Shown here one piece after another: positions 11,613 through 19,090 of a DNA stretch of 64,000 bases; positions within the stretch are counted from its first letter, which is position 1; each line of letters opens with the position of its first letter. Under the pieces are notes generated by a model, which ran no database searches, was not told where the DNA came from, and saw nothing but the letters and a program-made list of their open reading frames with translations. Origin of the DNA: Planobispora longispora (GTDB lineage: Bacteria; Actinomycetota; Actinomycetes; Streptosporangiales; Streptosporangiaceae); the NCBI RefSeq assembly GCF_016863135.1, contig NZ_BOOH01000035.1, forward strand, positions 22,951 to 86,950. Reading direction: 5' to 3'. Made by a program: the position numbers and the translations under genes.

Positions 11613-11654
11613 TCAGCCGCAGTCGGTCAGCCACAGTCGGTCAGCCGCGGTCGG
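11613..11654. repeat. 14-bp tandem triplication at the stop codon of the GNAT gene
   Basis: Three copies of TCAGCCGCAGTCGG (11613, 11627, 11641), the first exact and the other two with one change each. The rightmost copy contains the gene's own stop. On the coding strand each copy starts a TGA, spaced 14 nt, so TGA occurs in all three frames directly after the gene. Confidence 0.85.
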
Positions 11655-12003
11655 CTCCGCCGGGTGCGGGATCGGCGGGATCGGCGGGGGCGAGGGAGAA
11701 GCGCGCCCGCTGGTCGGCCGGGACCAGGTCGAGATAGCCGGGGTGACGCTCGATGTAGCCGCGGATGAACGGGCAGAACGGCAGCACCGACAGCCCTCCG
11801 GCCCGGGCGGCGTCCAGCGCGCCGCGGGCCAGGGCCGAGCCGAGTCCCCGGCCCTCGAAAGCCGGATCGATCTCCGTGTGGGTGAGCGAGAGCTTCGCGC
11901 CCTTCCGCCGGTACTCGGCGAAGCCGGCTTTCCGACCGTCCAGCAGGATCTCGAACCTGCCGGCCTCGGGGTTGTCCACGACCTTCGGCTCCGCCTGCTC
12001 CAT
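11641..12003 (-). CDS. Small GNAT-like N-acetyltransferase (YjdJ type)
   Basis: A 120-aa minimal acetyltransferase. It shows a short beta-sheet (FEILLDGRKAGFAEYRRKG), LTHTEIDPAFEGRGLGSALARGAL with the acetyl-CoA-binding R-G-L-G-S turn (about 55-60), and LSVLPFCPFIRGYIERHPGY, typical of this short subfamily. ATG at 12003 is preceded by AGGAGGGG; upstream in-frame codons read through a 9-bp repeat and are not coding-like. The natural substrate is not known. Confidence 0.85.
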   Translation of the reverse strand: MEQAEPKVVDNPEAGRFEILLDGRKAGFAEYRRKGAKLSLTHTEIDPAFEGRGLGSALARGALDAARAGGLSVLPFCPFIRGYIERHPGYLDLVPADQRARFSLAPADPADPAPGGADRG

Positions 12004-12120
12004 GCCCGCCCCTCCTGGAGATCGTCGAATCTCCCCGCACAGTACCCGGGCGCGGACCGGTCGCCGCGACCGGCCCCGCCGAGCGCATGAGCCGCCCGGG
12101 CCCGGCTCCCCCCGGACGCG

Positions 12121-12165
12121 ACCGGCACGACCGGCACGACCGGCACGACCGGCACGACCGGCGCG
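12121..12165. repeat. 9-bp tandem repeat, five copies
   Basis: Five direct copies of ACCGGCACG (the last ACCGGCGCG) with no spacers, in the 309-bp gap between the GNAT gene and the response regulator gene. It directly abuts the tandem palindromes beginning at 12167. Confidence 0.9.
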
Positions 12166-12166
12166 A

Positions 12167-12211
12167 CGATCCGTCACGTGGCGGATTCCGGATCCGTCAC
12201 GTGGCGGATCC
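12167..12211. promoter_or_regulatory. Two tandem 22-bp palindromes upstream of the two-component operon
   Basis: The right copy (12190-12211) is a near-perfect dyad: GGATCCG arms around T-CACGTG-G. The left copy (12167-12188) keeps GATCCGTCACGTGGCGGAT. The centres, 12177.5 and 12200.5, are 23 bp apart, close to two helical turns, so two dimers could bind on one face. The sites lie about 100-145 bp before the response regulator start, so autoregulation by that regulator is possible but unproven. Confidence 0.6.
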
Positions 12212-12312
12212 GCCCGGGCCCCGTCCCCGCTCCCCGGATGGCGGCCCCGGGGTCCGGGGTCTCATACCCTGTGCGACATGCCCAGAAGCACACGGAACGG
12301 TTCATACGCACC

Positions 12313-12987
12313 ATGACCATCAGATTGGTCATCGCGGATGACCAGGCCATGATCCGCGCCGGGCTCCGGCTGGTCGCCGAGACCGCTCCGGGCATCGAGG
12401 TCGTCGGAGAGGCCGCCGACGGGGTGGAGGCGCTCTCCGTGGTCCGCCGGCTCCGGCCGCACGTGCTTCTGCTGGACATCGCGATGCCCCGCATGGACGG
12501 ACTGGACACCGCCCGGCACCTGCTCGGCGACCCCGACCCGCCGAAGATCGTGATGCTGACCACCTTCGGCACCGACGCCAACCTGCGCGCCTCGCTGCGC
12601 GCGGGGGTGAACGGCTTCCTCCTCAAGAGCTCCCCGCCCGAGCAGCTGGCCGAGGCGATCCGGGTGGCGGCGGCCGGTGACGCGCTCATCGACCCGGCGG
12701 TCACCATGCGGGTGATCGCCTCCTTCGCCGCGCAGCCCGAGCCGTCCGCCCCGCCCGAGCTGGCCACGCTCACCCAGCGGGAGCTGGACGTGCTGAACCT
12801 GCTGGCCCGGGGCCTGTCCAACCCGGAGATCGCGCGGCGGCTGGAGATCGGGGAGGCGACCATCAGGACCCACGTCGCCCGGGTGCTGCAGAAGCTCGGC
12901 CTGCGGGACCGCATCCAGGCCGTCGTCTTCGCCTACGAGGCCGGGATCGTCCAGGCCGGCCGGGAGCGGAAGGACCCGGCCCGGTGA
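12313..12987 (+). CDS. NarL/FixJ-family response regulator
   Basis: A 224-aa regulator. The receiver domain (1 to about 120) has the acidic pair in IADDQ (9-10), phosphoacceptor Asp in LLLDIAMP (about 55), Thr in MLTTFG and Lys in LLKSS. The LuxR-type HTH (about 150-212) reads LTQRELDVLNLLARGLSNPEIARRL. The next gene, its histidine kinase, overlaps it by 4 nt, so they are translationally coupled. ATG at 12313 has only a weak GGAACGG upstream. Confidence 0.95.
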   Translation: MTIRLVIADDQAMIRAGLRLVAETAPGIEVVGEAADGVEALSVVRRLRPHVLLLDIAMPRMDGLDTARHLLGDPDPPKIVMLTTFGTDANLRASLRAGVNGFLLKSSPPEQLAEAIRVAAAGDALIDPAVTMRVIASFAAQPEPSAPPELATLTQRELDVLNLLARGLSNPEIARRLEIGEATIRTHVARVLQKLGLRDRIQAVVFAYEAGIVQAGRERKDPAR

Positions 12988-14303
12988 GAGACGCGCGGGC
13001 AGCCTCGCCGGGGACTCCAGCGGAAGGACCCGTCGCGTCGAGCCTCGCACGCAGGACCCTGGGAGATCTGCGGGAACGGCTCGGCGGCTGGTGGCCGACC
13101 CGGCTCGACCTGCTGCTCTCCCTCGCGGTGGGGGTCGCCGGCCTGGTGGAGTCCTTCGGCCGCCAGGGCCCGGCCTCCGGCCAGGTGCAGCACCCGGTGG
13201 CGATGGCCGCCGGAGCGATCGCGGCCGGGGCGCTGCTGCTGTTCCGGCGCAGGTTCCCCGCGCTCATGCTCCTCGCGCTGATAGCGACCGGCGTGGCCGT
13301 GCGGACGGTGACGGGGGACGGCTACTACGCCGCCTGGCATTTCTACTCGACGCTCATCCTCGTCCACACCGTGGCCAGCGCCTCCGAGCTGCGCAGCCGC
13401 CGCGGCCTGGCGGGGCTCGGGTGCGTGCTGGCGGCGTACGCCTTCCTGCAGACGCTCCAGAGCAACGACCTCGCCGAGGTCATGATCAGCGCGATCTTCG
13501 TGGGCGTGGCCTACGGCAGCGGCATCCTCCTGCGCCGCCAGATCGACGAGACACTGCGGCTCGCCGAGCGCACCACCCGCCTGGAGGTGGAGCGCGAGGA
13601 GCGGGCCCGGCGCGCCGTGGAGGAGGAACGGGCCCGCATCGCCCGGGAGCTCCACGACGGCGTCACGCACAACGTGAGCGTCATGACCCTGCACGCGGGC
13701 GGGGTGCGGATGCTGCTCGGCGACGACCGCGAGCGCGAGCGCGACATGCTGATCGGGGTCGAGCGGGCCGGCCGCGACGCGATCGAGGAGCTCCAGCTCA
13801 TGCTGGGGGTGCTCCGCGACTACGGCGGCTCCCGCCCCGAGGCCCACCGGCCCGGCCTGGATCGCCTGGACGAGTTGCTCGCCCAGGTCCGGGAGGCCGG
13901 CCTGGACGTCCGGCTCCGGACCGACGGAGAGCCGCGGCCCCTGCCCCCGGGTCTCGGCCTCTCGGCCTACCGCGTGATCCAGGAGGCGCTGACGAACGTG
14001 CGCAAACACGCGCGCGCCGCCCGGGCCGACGTCGTCATCGGGTACGGCCCGGCCGAGCTGGTCGTGGAGGTCGTCGACGACGGGGCGGCCCCCGTCCTGG
14101 ACGCGGTCGCCCCTACGGCCGGCGGAGGTGGGCCCGCCGGCGGCGGGCACGGTCCCCGGCAGGCCGCGGGCGGGCACGGTCTGATCGGGATGCGCGAGCG
14201 GGTCACGATGCACGGGGGCGAGCTGTCCGCCGGTCCCGTGCCGGGCCGCGGCTACCGCGTGGCCGCCCGCTTCCCGCTCTCCGGCCCGTCGGGAACGTGC
14301 TGA
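12984..14303 (+). CDS. HisKA_3-type sensor histidine kinase
   Basis: A 439-aa membrane kinase. Residues about 38-180 contain four to five hydrophobic segments (for example LLLSLAVGVAGL and AMAAGAIAAGALLLF). A coiled helix follows, then the H box ARIARELHDGVTHNVSVM with the phosphoacceptor His at about 224. The HATPase domain has the N box EALTNVRKHA and G box GHGLIGMRERV. The GTG start overlaps the regulator stop (GTGA). The gene ends 52 nt inside the convergent membrane-protein gene. The signal sensed is unknown. Confidence 0.93.
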   Translation: MRDARAASPGTPAEGPVASSLARRTLGDLRERLGGWWPTRLDLLLSLAVGVAGLVESFGRQGPASGQVQHPVAMAAGAIAAGALLLFRRRFPALMLLALIATGVAVRTVTGDGYYAAWHFYSTLILVHTVASASELRSRRGLAGLGCVLAAYAFLQTLQSNDLAEVMISAIFVGVAYGSGILLRRQIDETLRLAERTTRLEVEREERARRAVEEERARIARELHDGVTHNVSVMTLHAGGVRMLLGDDRERERDMLIGVERAGRDAIEELQLMLGVLRDYGGSRPEAHRPGLDRLDELLAQVREAGLDVRLRTDGEPRPLPPGLGLSAYRVIQEALTNVRKHARAARADVVIGYGPAELVVEVVDDGAAPVLDAVAPTAGGGGPAGGGHGPRQAAGGHGLIGMRERVTMHGGELSAGPVPGRGYRVAARFPLSGPSGTC

Positions 14304-14974
14304 ACCCGCCCCGCGACGGTCCGCGCCTCCCCGATCCACTCGGCGTTGCCCATCCGCAGCATGCGCAGCCCGATCGCCCCGGCTCCGGCCAGGTAGAGCA
14401 GGCCGCCGACGACCGTGCCGATCGGGTACACCGGCGCGCCGAAGATGCCCAGGAGCATCGCGAAGGGGGCCCACCACAGCTCCCGCCGAGCGTAGGCCAG
14501 CACCAGCCCGAGCAGGAACAGGCCGAACAGCCCGGCGAAGCCCGGGATCTGGAAGCCGAACACGGCCCCGGGGTCGGCGAGCGCCTCGTCGCCGAGCGCC
14601 GCCCCCTCGACGGGCCGCATCGTGCTCTCCAGCTGAACGTAGAAGAAGTCGCCCAGCATGAGCGCGGAGAAGTTGACGACACCGAGCAGGGCGAGACCGC
14701 CCGCCAGATGCCCGAGCACGACGCCGCGGTGGTGGATCAGCTGGATCATTCCGATGATCCCGGGGATCAGCAGCACCCAGCTCCAGTGCAGGAGCGCGGC
14801 GCTGATCGAGACCTGCTCCGGGTGGAGCCCGTAGGTTCCGATGGTGTCACCGTCGGTGCCCTGCCGGATGGCCGGATCGACGAGCAGGCCCGCCGTGTAG
14901 AGGACAGGTGCGGCGATGAGGCAGAGCCCGGCGACCGTCCTGCGGATTCCGTGCGGGTCGGAGAGCAGTGACAT
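14252..14974 (-). CDS. Multi-pass membrane protein of unknown function
   Basis: A 240-aa protein with about six hydrophobic helices (AGLCLIAAPVLYTAGLLV; WSWVLLIPGIIGMIQLI; AGGLALLGVVNFSALML; GFAGLFGLFLLGLVLAY; further ones to about 215) and a charged tail. I do not recognise a named family with certainty; it resembles DUF4386-like actinobacterial integral membrane proteins. ATG at 14974 follows GGAAAGG. Its last 52 nt overlap the 3' end of the convergent kinase gene. Confidence 0.75.
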   Translation of the reverse strand: MSLLSDPHGIRRTVAGLCLIAAPVLYTAGLLVDPAIRQGTDGDTIGTYGLHPEQVSISAALLHWSWVLLIPGIIGMIQLIHHRGVVLGHLAGGLALLGVVNFSALMLGDFFYVQLESTMRPVEGAALGDEALADPGAVFGFQIPGFAGLFGLFLLGLVLAYARRELWWAPFAMLLGIFGAPVYPIGTVVGGLLYLAGAGAIGLRMLRMGNAEWIGEARTVAGRVQHVPDGPESGKRAATR

Positions 14975-15098
14975 GGAACCTTTCCTTTCGTCTGTCCCGT
15001 GCCCGGACGGGCGGGGACGCGTCAGGAAAGGTAGGCGTCACGACCGGCTCGCGTCGTCACCCCGGAGGGGCCCGTCCCTCCGTTGCGTGACCGACCGC

Positions 15099-15120
15099 CG
15101 CTCCGTCGCCCGGCGGAGCG
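15099..15120 (-). terminator. Candidate terminator hairpin after the mycoredoxin gene
   Basis: Perfect CGCTCCG/CGGAGCG arms with an 8-nt loop, 21 nt beyond the mycoredoxin stop. No U-tract follows, as is common for actinobacterial hairpin terminators. Confidence 0.4.
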
Positions 15121-15140
15121 ACCCGGCCGTGGTCCCGCGC

Positions 15141-15410
15141 TCAGGCCAGCAGGTGGGGCGCGTGCTCCCGGACCGCCTCCAGCACCCGGCGCCTCGACGG
15201 GTTCACCATCGCCCGGCCGGCCACGGTCACGGTCGGCACGGTCTCGTTCCCGCCCGCGACCGAGCGGACGAACGCCGCCGCCTCGGGGTCCTTCCAGATG
15301 TTCACCGTGGTGTACTGGAGCTTCGTGAAGCGCAGGAGCGTGAGCAGCGTCATGCAGTACGGACATCCGTGACGCCAGTAGACGACCACGCCGTCCCGAC
15401 CCTCGCTCAT
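15141..15410 (-). CDS. Mycoredoxin/glutaredoxin-like protein
   Basis: An 89-aa thioredoxin-fold protein with CPYC at the start of helix 1 (VVVYWRHGCPYCMTLL), the cis-Pro loop VPTVTV (about 65-70) and ALLAxG-like turn replaced by AGRAMVNPS. It matches actinobacterial mycoredoxins that reduce mycothiol mixed disulfides. The ATG at 15410 is preferred because GGAGGGGG lies just upstream of it, although an in-frame ATG seven codons earlier exists. Confidence 0.88.
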   Translation of the reverse strand: MSEGRDGVVVYWRHGCPYCMTLLTLLRFTKLQYTTVNIWKDPEAAAFVRSVAGGNETVPTVTVAGRAMVNPSRRRVLEAVREHAPHLLA

Positions 15411-15508
15411 GATTTCCCCCTCCACGTGCATGTTTTTCGCAAATCGTAGATGAGGGCCCGGCCGGCGGCGAGGTTCGCGCCCCGGCCGGGATCCCGTGCG
15501 GGAGGGGG

Positions 15509-17041
15509 TCAGGCGAGCCAGGCGGCGGTGTCGGAGGGCAGCTCCTCCCCGTCCAGCGTGCCGCTGGCCAGCAGCACCGACTCGTGCGGCGGGAGCCGTA
15601 CCGGATCGGCGCCCAGGTTCACCACGCAGGTCAGGCCGGACTCGCGGGTGAAGGCGAGCACGTCCGGACGCGACTCCAGCCAGGTGAGCGTGCCGTCGCC
15701 GAGCCGGTCGCGGCGCAGGCGCAGCGCGGCGCGGTAGAGGTTGAGCGTCGAGCCGAGGTCCGCGGTCTGGGCCTCGACGGTGAGCTTGCGCCAGTCCTCC
15801 GGCTGCGGCAGCCACGGCTCGCCCGCGCCGAAGCCGAACGGCGGCTCCTCCCCCGACCAGGGCAGCGGCACCCGGCAGCCGTCGCGGCCCGGCACGGTGT
15901 GGCCGGAGCGGGTCCACATCGGGTCCTCGCGCAGCTCGTCGGGGATGTCGTCCACCTCCGGCAGACCAAGCTCCTCGCCCTGGTAGACGTAGACGCTGCC
16001 GGGCAGGGCCATGGCCAGCAGCGCGGCGGCCCGGGCCCGGCGGTGGCCGAGCTCCAGGTCGGAGGGGACGCCGTCGCGGCGGTTGCCGTGGTCCCAGGAG
16101 GTCTCGGCCCTGCCGTACCGGGTCACCACCCGCGCGACGTCGTGGTTGGACAGCACCCAGGTGGGCGGGGCGCCGAGCGGGATGTGCGTGTCGAGGGTCT
16201 GCTCGATCGAGCGGCGCAGCGCGGCCGGCTCCCAGGGGCAGGCCAGGAAGTCGAAGTTGAAGGCGGTGTGCAGCTCGTCGGGGCGCAGGTAGCGGGCGAA
16301 GCGCTCCTGGTCGGGGAACCAGACCTCGCCGACGAGGATGCGCTCGTCGTACTCGTCGGCCAGGCGGCGCCAGCCCCGGTAGATCTCGTGCACTTCGTCG
16401 AGGTCGGTGTAGCCGTCGGGGTCGCCGCCGTCGAAGTCCTTGACCAGCACCGCGGCCGAGTCGATGCGGATGCCGTCCACGCCCCGGTCGAACCAGAAGC
16501 GCAGGACGTCGTGGAACTCCTGGTGCACCTCGGGGTTGGTCCAGTTGAAGTCGGGCTGCCCGGGGTCGAACAGGTGCAGGTACCACTGCCCGTCGGGCAG
16601 CTGCGTCCAGGCGGGACCGCCGAAGATGGACTTCCAGTCGCCCGGCTCGTCCCGGAACCAGAACCGCTCCCTGGCCGGCGACCCCGGCCCGGCGGCCAGC
16701 GCCTCCCGGAACCACGCGCTCGCGGTCGAACTGTGGTTGGGCACCACGTCGATGATCACCCTGATGCCCAGCGCGTGGGCCTCCTCGATGAACCGCTCGG
16801 CCTCGGTGAGCGTGCCGAAGACCGGCTCGATGTCCCGGTAGTCGGCCACATCGTACCCGCCGTCGGCCATCGGCGACGGGTACCACGGGTTGAGCCAGAC
16901 GGCGTTCACCCCGAGATCCGCCAGGTACGGCAGGCGTGTGCGCAGCCCGGCCAGGTCCCCGACCCCGTCACCGTTTCCGTCGGCGAAGCTACGCAGGTAG
17001 ACCTGGTAGATCGCGGCCCCCCGCCACCACGTTTCCGGCAT
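15509..17041 (-). CDS. GH13 alpha-glucosidase (oligo-1,6/alpha-1,4-glucosidase type)
   Basis: A 510-aa intracellular glycosidase, last gene of the alpha-glucoside uptake operon. Family motifs are complete: VIIDVVPNHSS (region I), GIRIDSA with the nucleophile Asp (region II), ILVGEVWF with the acid/base Glu (region III), and VLSNHDVARV with the third Asp (region IV). GHRRARAAALLAMALPGSVYVYQGEELG is also typical of alpha-glucosidases. It lacks a signal peptide and would hydrolyse imported alpha-glucosides to glucose. An in-frame GTG three codons upstream is an alternative start; AAGGAG spacing is not ideal for either. It lies 58 nt after the second permease gene. Confidence 0.93.
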   Translation of the reverse strand: MPETWWRGAAIYQVYLRSFADGNGDGVGDLAGLRTRLPYLADLGVNAVWLNPWYPSPMADGGYDVADYRDIEPVFGTLTEAERFIEEAHALGIRVIIDVVPNHSSTASAWFREALAAGPGSPARERFWFRDEPGDWKSIFGGPAWTQLPDGQWYLHLFDPGQPDFNWTNPEVHQEFHDVLRFWFDRGVDGIRIDSAAVLVKDFDGGDPDGYTDLDEVHEIYRGWRRLADEYDERILVGEVWFPDQERFARYLRPDELHTAFNFDFLACPWEPAALRRSIEQTLDTHIPLGAPPTWVLSNHDVARVVTRYGRAETSWDHGNRRDGVPSDLELGHRRARAAALLAMALPGSVYVYQGEELGLPEVDDIPDELREDPMWTRSGHTVPGRDGCRVPLPWSGEEPPFGFGAGEPWLPQPEDWRKLTVEAQTADLGSTLNLYRAALRLRRDRLGDGTLTWLESRPDVLAFTRESGLTCVVNLGADPVRLPPHESVLLASGTLDGEELPSDTAAWLA

Positions 17042-17099
17042 GCTGAACACGACTCCTTGCTGTAGGTATGGGCTGATCTGCAGCGATCGGCTGGGAACG

Positions 17100-18089
17100 T
17101 CAGCCCTTGAGGCTGCCGGCGGTCAGGCCGGCCATGATGTGACGCTGGAAGAGGAAGAACACGATGATCGTCGGGATGCTCGCGATCACGAGCGAGGCGA
17201 TGAGCACGTTCTGCGGCATCTGCGACGACAGACTCGCGATGCCGATGCTGACCGACATCTTCTCGCTGTCGGTCAGGACCAGCAGCGGCCAGACGAAGTC
17301 CCGCCACACGGCGACCACGGTGAGGATGGAGACCACGCCCAGGATCGGGCGGGAGACCGGGATCACGATCGACCACAGGATGCGGACGGGGCCCGCGCCG
17401 TCGATCTCGGCGGCCTCCAGCAGCTCGCGCGGGATCGAGTCGAAGAAGCGCTTGAGCAGGAAGATGTTGAAGCCGTTGGCCGCCGCGGGCAGCCAGATCG
17501 CCCAGGGCGTGTTGAGCAGGTCCCAGCCCAGCAGCGGCAGGTCCTTGACGGTCAGGTAGGCGGGCAGCATGATCACCATCGGCGGGATCATCAGCGTGGC
17601 CAGCATCAGCGCCAGGACGAGCTTGCCCAGGACCGGCCGGAGCTTGGACAGGGCGTAGGCGGCGGTGACGTCGATCGCCAGGGTGAACAGCCACGCCCCG
17701 CCGGCGTACAGGGCGGTGTTGCCCAGCAGCAGGCTCAGGTCCATCAGCTCCCACGCCTCGGCGTAGGCGTCGAGGGTGAACTGCGGCGGCAGGAACGTCG
17801 GCGGGATCTGCACGAGGTCCTCGGTGGTCTTCATCGCCCCGGTGACCATCCAGTACAGCGGGAAGACGAAGGCCGCGGTGAAGCTCACCACGACCGTGAC
17901 CAGGACGGTCCAGTAGATCGCCCGGCCATGGCGGGAGTTGAGCTGGTGCGGGGAGACGACGGTGCGGAACTCCTGGTGGATCTTCCGGGGCGTCCGCCGG
18001 GCCCGCGCCGGACGGGTGGCCGCCGATGCGGGCGGTCCGCCCCCGCCGGGCTGCTTCGGCGACTCGGGGATGACGGTGAGGTTCGACAT
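17100..18089 (-). CDS. Sugar ABC transporter permease (MalG/AglG type)
   Basis: A 329-aa inner-membrane permease with six predicted helices, after a disordered N-terminus of about 50 residues. The cytoplasmic EAA loop that docks the ATPase reads EAAEIDGAGPVRILWSIVIP (about 227-246). Its ATG overlaps the stop of the upstream permease gene (TGATG). No ATPase is encoded in the operon; actinobacterial sugar importers commonly share an MsiK-type ATPase encoded elsewhere. Confidence 0.93.
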   Translation of the reverse strand: MSNLTVIPESPKQPGGGGPPASAATRPARARRTPRKIHQEFRTVVSPHQLNSRHGRAIYWTVLVTVVVSFTAAFVFPLYWMVTGAMKTTEDLVQIPPTFLPPQFTLDAYAEAWELMDLSLLLGNTALYAGGAWLFTLAIDVTAAYALSKLRPVLGKLVLALMLATLMIPPMVIMLPAYLTVKDLPLLGWDLLNTPWAIWLPAAANGFNIFLLKRFFDSIPRELLEAAEIDGAGPVRILWSIVIPVSRPILGVVSILTVVAVWRDFVWPLLVLTDSEKMSVSIGIASLSSQMPQNVLIASLVIASIPTIIVFFLFQRHIMAGLTAGSLKG

Positions 18090-19024
18090 CAGCTCTTGTC
18101 CTCCCGCGAGACGCGCAGGTAGACGGCGGAGAAGACCATCAGAACGATCATCAGCATGACGCCGAGCGCGTTGCCGCCGTTGATGTTGCCGAAGTTGAAG
18201 GCGTACTGGTACATGAGGTAGACGACGCTGACCGTGGAGTTCTCCGGGCCGCCGCCGGTGAGCAGGAAGGGCTCGATGAAGACCTGCATGGTCGCCACGA
18301 TCTGCAGCAGCAGCATGACCAGCAGGATCAGCTTGGTCTGCGGGATCGTGACGTGCCAGATCCGCTTGAAGACGCCCGCGCCGTCCAGCTCCGCGGCCTC
18401 GTACAGCTCACCGGGGATCGTCTGCAGCGCGGCGAGGTAGATGAGCGTGCCGGTGCCGAGGTTCATCCAGGTGGAGACGATGACCAGGGAGATGAGCGCG
18501 GTGTCGGTGGAGTTCAGCCAGTCCAGGCCGGGCAGCCGGAAGAAGCCGAGGATCTGGTTGAACAGCCCGTACTCCGGCTCGTAGAACCACTGGAACAGCA
18601 GCACTCCGACCGCCGGGGGCAGCATCACCGGCAGGTAGACGACGAACCTCAGGTAGGCCCGCGCGTGGCGCAGCTCGTTCAGGACGAGGGCGATGACGAA
18701 CGGCACGCCGTACCCGAAGACCAGCGCGAGCACGGTGAACATCACCGTGTTCTTCCAGGCGGGGCCGAACGCCGCGTCCTCGAAGACCGTGGCGAAGTTC
18801 TCCAGCCCCACCCAGACGGGCGGGTCGACGAAGTTCGTCTGCTGGAAGCTGAGCACGACCTCCCAGATCATCGGGTACCAGGAGAAGAACGCGAAGCAGA
18901 TCAGCGCTCCGCAGAGGAATCCGTAGGCGGTGACGTTCCGCCGCACCTCGCGGCGCCGCCTGGTCGGGGGACGTCCCCGTGAACCTCGCGGGTTCCGCGA
19001 GACGCGCATGCTGGTTGCAGTCAT
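18089..19024 (-). CDS. Sugar ABC transporter permease (MalF/AglF type)
   Basis: A 311-aa membrane permease with a basic N-terminus and six helices (YGFLCGALICFAFFSWYPMIW first). Its EAA motif is EAAELDGAGVFKRIWHVTIP (about 214-233). It pairs with the following permease through a one-nucleotide stop/start overlap. A strong hairpin separates it from the upstream binding-protein gene. Confidence 0.93.
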   Translation of the reverse strand: MTATSMRVSRNPRGSRGRPPTRRRREVRRNVTAYGFLCGALICFAFFSWYPMIWEVVLSFQQTNFVDPPVWVGLENFATVFEDAAFGPAWKNTVMFTVLALVFGYGVPFVIALVLNELRHARAYLRFVVYLPVMLPPAVGVLLFQWFYEPEYGLFNQILGFFRLPGLDWLNSTDTALISLVIVSTWMNLGTGTLIYLAALQTIPGELYEAAELDGAGVFKRIWHVTIPQTKLILLVMLLLQIVATMQVFIEPFLLTGGGPENSTVSVVYLMYQYAFNFGNINGGNALGVMLMIVLMVFSAVYLRVSREDKS

Positions 19025-19047
19025 CCGTTTTCCGATCTCGACGTGAC

Positions 19048-19080
19048 GCCGGGGGCGGCGGGGTGGCCGCCGCCCCCGGC
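19048..19080 (-). promoter_or_regulatory. Intercistronic hairpin between binding-protein and permease genes
   Basis: Perfect 12-bp arms, GCCGGGGGCGGC and its complement, with a 9-nt loop, lie in the 66-nt gap between the binding-protein stop and the first permease start. Such stems after the first gene of importer operons usually protect the 5' transcript or attenuate read-through, giving excess binding protein over permease. Confidence 0.65.
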
Positions 19081-19090
19081 TCCTGCGGGG

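Noticed and set aside
12121..12211. Possible CRISPR-like array
   Set aside because: Repeats of 9 and 23 bp follow each other without unique spacers; they are a minisatellite and operator dyads.
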